From: Pseudarthrobacter sp. | GTDB taxonomy: Bacteria > Actinomycetota > Actinomycetes > Actinomycetales > Micrococcaceae | DNA: 7,335 bases | Assembly (NCBI GenBank): GCA_013362385.1 | Contig: JABFWC010000205.1 | Coordinates: 1-7,335, forward strand | Reading direction: 5' to 3' | In this document: positions 6,244 through 7,335 of the stretch, piece after piece | Position numbering within the stretch: position 1 is the first letter of the stretch | How the letters are laid out: every line of letters starts with the position of its first letter | Program-made: the position numbers and the translations under genes | The notes under the pieces: model-generated | What the model was told of the DNA's origin: nothing | Database searches by the model: none | Seen by the model: the letters and a program-made list of their open reading frames with translations, nothing else

Positions 6244-6297
6244 GGGAAGCACGACGGCGCGACGCACCGAAAAGGGCGGCGCGCCGTCGTCATTCCC
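6244..6297. terminator. Hairpin between converging nadE and iclR-type genes, probable two-way terminator
   Basis: A perfect 11-bp inverted repeat, ACGACGGCGCG (6251-6261) against 6280-6290, encloses an 18-base loop. Beyond a two-base mismatch the stem continues with GGGAA (6244-6248) against TTCCC (6293-6297). It sits in the 90-base gap between two converging stop codons (6221 and 6312). Neither side has a clear U tract, but many actinobacterial terminators lack one. Being symmetrical, it could serve both genes. Confidence 0.65.
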
Positions 6298-6311
6298 CCG
6301 GCAAAACCGGG

Positions 6312-7100
6312 CTACTTGGGCGCCGCCGCCTCGCCGCCGAGCTGCTGGGTGATCCGGTGCGCCTCCGCCATCAGGAGGGCGCCCAGCTCAGGCTGCCGTT
6401 CCGGCTTGAAGCGCGGCTCGATACCGGTCAACGACAACGCCCAAGCTGGTTTGCCGGAACGGTCGAACACCGCCGCCCCCATCCCCCAGCTGCCTTCCAG
6501 CACCATCCCGGGATTCACTGAGTATCCGGCGAGCCTGGTGCGGGCCAGGTTTTCCCGCACCCGCTCAGCGGTGTGGTTCGCAGCGAAGGCCCCTGCATGC
6601 TCCGGCCAGCGGACGAAGAGCTCCTCCTGCTCGTCGTCCGGGAGGAAGGCCATGATGGCGGTCCCGGCCGAGGCCACGCCCAGGGGGAACCGGACGCCCT
6701 CGTGCAGCACGAAGGACCGCACCGGGAAGCTGCCTTCCTCCCGCAGCAAACAGACGGTCTCCGCACCGCGCCGAATGGAGAAGAAGGCGCTCTCCCCTGT
6801 CGCCTCGGCAAGCCGGCGAAGACTGGGACGGGCGATGTCCTCCATGGGGAAGCGCGCTGACGCCACCGAACCCATCAGCAGGACTTCCGGTCCCAGCACC
6901 CAGTTGCCCGTGGCGGAATCGTGGTCCAGCAGCCCTTCCGAGGCCAGCGATGACAGAAGCCGGTGGACCGTGGGCCGGGTCAGCCCGGATTCGCGGACCA
7001 GGGCCGCGAGCGGCATGCCCTCCGGGCTGCGGCCCACCAGGCGCAGCAGTCCTGCTATCCGGGCCACCACTTGGGCCCCCTGCACCGGCACGGCCGTCAT
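6312..7100 (-). CDS. IclR-family transcriptional regulator
   Basis: A 262-residue DNA-binding regulator. Residues about 8-66 form the winged helix-turn-helix (LAALVRESGL-TRPTVHRLLSSLASEGLL, recognition helix about 41-53). Residues about 80-255 form the IclR effector-binding domain, with FPLGVASAGTAIMAFL (138-153), GYSVNPGMVLEGSWGMGAAVFD (192-213) and the closing ALSLTGIEPRF. IclR proteins are usually repressors, or sometimes activators, of nearby catabolic genes and respond to a pathway metabolite. Start: ATG at 7100, with GGAGGG (7109-7104) three bases before it. The frame stays open up to 7208, but that extension would cover the divergent promoter region and has no family sequence. It is divergent from a probable CoA-transferase gene, with operator-like repeats in between, so it likely controls that operon and itself. 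The effector is unknown; 3-oxoadipate or another ketoacid pathway is a guess from the neighbour. Confidence 0.93.
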   Translation of the reverse strand: MTAVPVQGAQVVARIAGLLRLVGRSPEGMPLAALVRESGLTRPTVHRLLSSLASEGLLDHDSATGNWVLGPEVLLMGSVASARFPMEDIARPSLRRLAEATGESAFFSIRRGAETVCLLREEGSFPVRSFVLHEGVRFPLGVASAGTAIMAFLPDDEQEELFVRWPEHAGAFAANHTAERVRENLARTRLAGYSVNPGMVLEGSWGMGAAVFDRSGKPAWALSLTGIEPRFKPERQPELGALLMAEAHRITQQLGGEAAAPK

Positions 7101-7112
7101 AATCCCTCCAAA

Positions 7113-7128
7113 TGTCCATAATGTGGAT
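7113..7128. promoter_or_regulatory. Imperfect operator-like repeat next to the IclR gene's ribosome-binding site
   Basis: GTCCAT (7114-7119), AAT, GTGGAT (7123-7128) resembles the perfect palindrome at 7222-7238: the left half is identical (TGTCCAT against CGTCCAT) and the right half pairs at four of six positions. It lies four bases upstream of the ribosome-binding site of the IclR-family gene and downstream of its predicted promoter, so it could mediate autoregulation. Confidence 0.4.
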
Positions 7129-7149
7129 GCAATAAATCCTACCGTCCAC

Positions 7150-7155
7150 ACTATA
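7150..7155 (-). promoter_or_regulatory. Putative -10 box of the IclR-family gene
   Basis: Minus-strand TATAGT (7155-7150) differs from the consensus TATAAT at one base. The predicted start near 7143 gives a leader of about 43 bases. The -35 region (around 7173-7178, CAAGAC) is poor and overlaps the -35 box of the divergent promoter. A GTCCAC half-site (7144-7149) sits directly at the predicted transcription start. Confidence 0.4.
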
Positions 7156-7175
7156 GAAGCAGCAGTTCTGCCGTC

Positions 7176-7204
7176 TTGACAGGCAAACAGCGCCCCCATA
7201 GGCT
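7176..7204 (+). promoter_or_regulatory. Promoter of the CoA-transferase operon
   Basis: A perfect TTGACA (7176-7181), a 17-base spacer and TAGGCT (7199-7204) form the best promoter match in the window. Transcription would begin near 7211, leaving a leader of about 53 bases that contains the 17-bp palindrome. Confidence 0.6.
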
Positions 7205-7221
7205 CCACAGCGAGAACTTGT

Positions 7222-7238
7222 CGTCCATAAAATGGACG
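7222..7238. promoter_or_regulatory. Perfect 17-bp palindrome, likely IclR-type operator
   Basis: CGTCCATAAAATGGACG consists of two perfect 7-base arms around AAA. Its size and A/T-rich centre fit IclR-family operators. It lies about 12-28 bases downstream of the predicted start of the CoA-transferase transcript, where a bound repressor would block RNA polymerase. Confidence 0.6.
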
Positions 7239-7263
7239 TCCCCGCGCTCAACGAGGAGTCGTC

Positions 7264-7335
7264 ATGAAGAAACTGCAGTCCTCCGCCCACGCCGCCTTGG
7301 AAGGCGCCCTTCGGGACGGCATCACCCTCGCCGTC
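7264..7335 (+). CDS. Probable 3-oxoacid/3-oxoadipate CoA-transferase subunit A, N-terminal fragment
   Basis: Only 24 codons are visible before the window ends: an N-terminus with KKLQSSAHAALEGAL followed by RDGITLAV. The spacing and the DG-x-TLAV step are typical of the N-terminus of subunit A of type I CoA-transferases, where a glycine-rich GGFG segment normally follows. These enzymes move CoA from succinyl-CoA to a ketoacid such as acetoacetate or 3-oxoadipate. Start: ATG at 7264 with GAGGAG (7253-7258) five bases upstream. The divergent IclR-family gene and operator support a catabolic operon, and a subunit B gene would be expected next. The fragment is short, so the call is provisional and the substrate is open. 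Confidence 0.65.
   Translation, partial: MKKLQSSAHAALEGALRDGITLAV

Noticed and set aside
5301..6293. A 330-codon open frame on the - strand opposite nadE
   Set aside because: It is fully antisense to a confident NadE, runs through the terminator hairpin and the divergent promoter region, and matches no family.
6316..7179. A 287-codon open frame on the + strand opposite the IclR-family gene
   Set aside because: Its product is Ser/Arg/Pro-rich with no domain, while the opposite strand encodes a complete IclR-family regulator.
7101..7208. An N-terminal extension of the IclR-family protein starting at 7208
   Set aside because: The extra 36 residues are not IclR-like, would cover the divergent promoter region, and lack the GGAGGG site present before the ATG at 7100.

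Overview
The window reads as chromosomal DNA of a high-GC actinobacterium, most likely Arthrobacter or a close Micrococcaceae relative. This rests on the strong G/C preference at third codon positions, a GAF-ANTAR protein, apparently leaderless promoters, and a housekeeping NadE and PyrE. The genus is inferred; no rRNA or other marker is present. It looks mostly like core genome: I see no tRNA, rRNA, CRISPR array, insertion sequence or phage gene, and no gene-free stretch over about 160 bases.

Layout, left to right. The window opens inside a NagD-like HAD phosphatase (+) that has lost its N-terminus. It meets tail-to-tail, with a 4-base CTAG overlap, a Tat-exported alpha/beta hydrolase (-). 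Upstream of the hydrolase on the minus strand lie a STAS-like protein and a GAF-ANTAR RNA-binding regulator, which look like a small signalling pair. A terminator hairpin separates these from pyrE, which is joined in frame to a PHBH-like FAD monooxygenase: a single 625-codon ORF with no stop between the two parts. Divergent from the monooxygenase is ammonia-dependent NAD synthetase, nadE (+). A hairpin shared by two converging genes follows, then an IclR-family regulator (-). Divergent from that regulator is the first 24 codons of a probable CoA-transferase subunit A gene (+).

How the genes work together. PyrE (UMP synthesis) and NadE (last step of NAD synthesis) are housekeeping enzymes. The IclR regulator probably controls the divergent CoA-transferase genes of a ketoacid or aromatic-catabolism operon: the 163-base intergenic region holds a consensus-like promoter, a perfect 17-bp palindrome just downstream of its predicted transcription start, and two related half-sites near the regulator's own start. 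The GAF-ANTAR protein would sense a signal and bind RNA; its STAS-like neighbour could work in a partner-switching cascade, but no kinase or sigma factor is visible.

Points most worth a second look: the monooxygenase-PyrE read-through ORF, which one added or lost base in a C-rich linker would separate; the IclR operator layout; a promoter embedded in the pyrE terminator; and three genes whose -10 boxes sit 6-7 bases before the start codon, implying leaderless mRNAs. I found no clear evidence of a wholly new multi-gene system.
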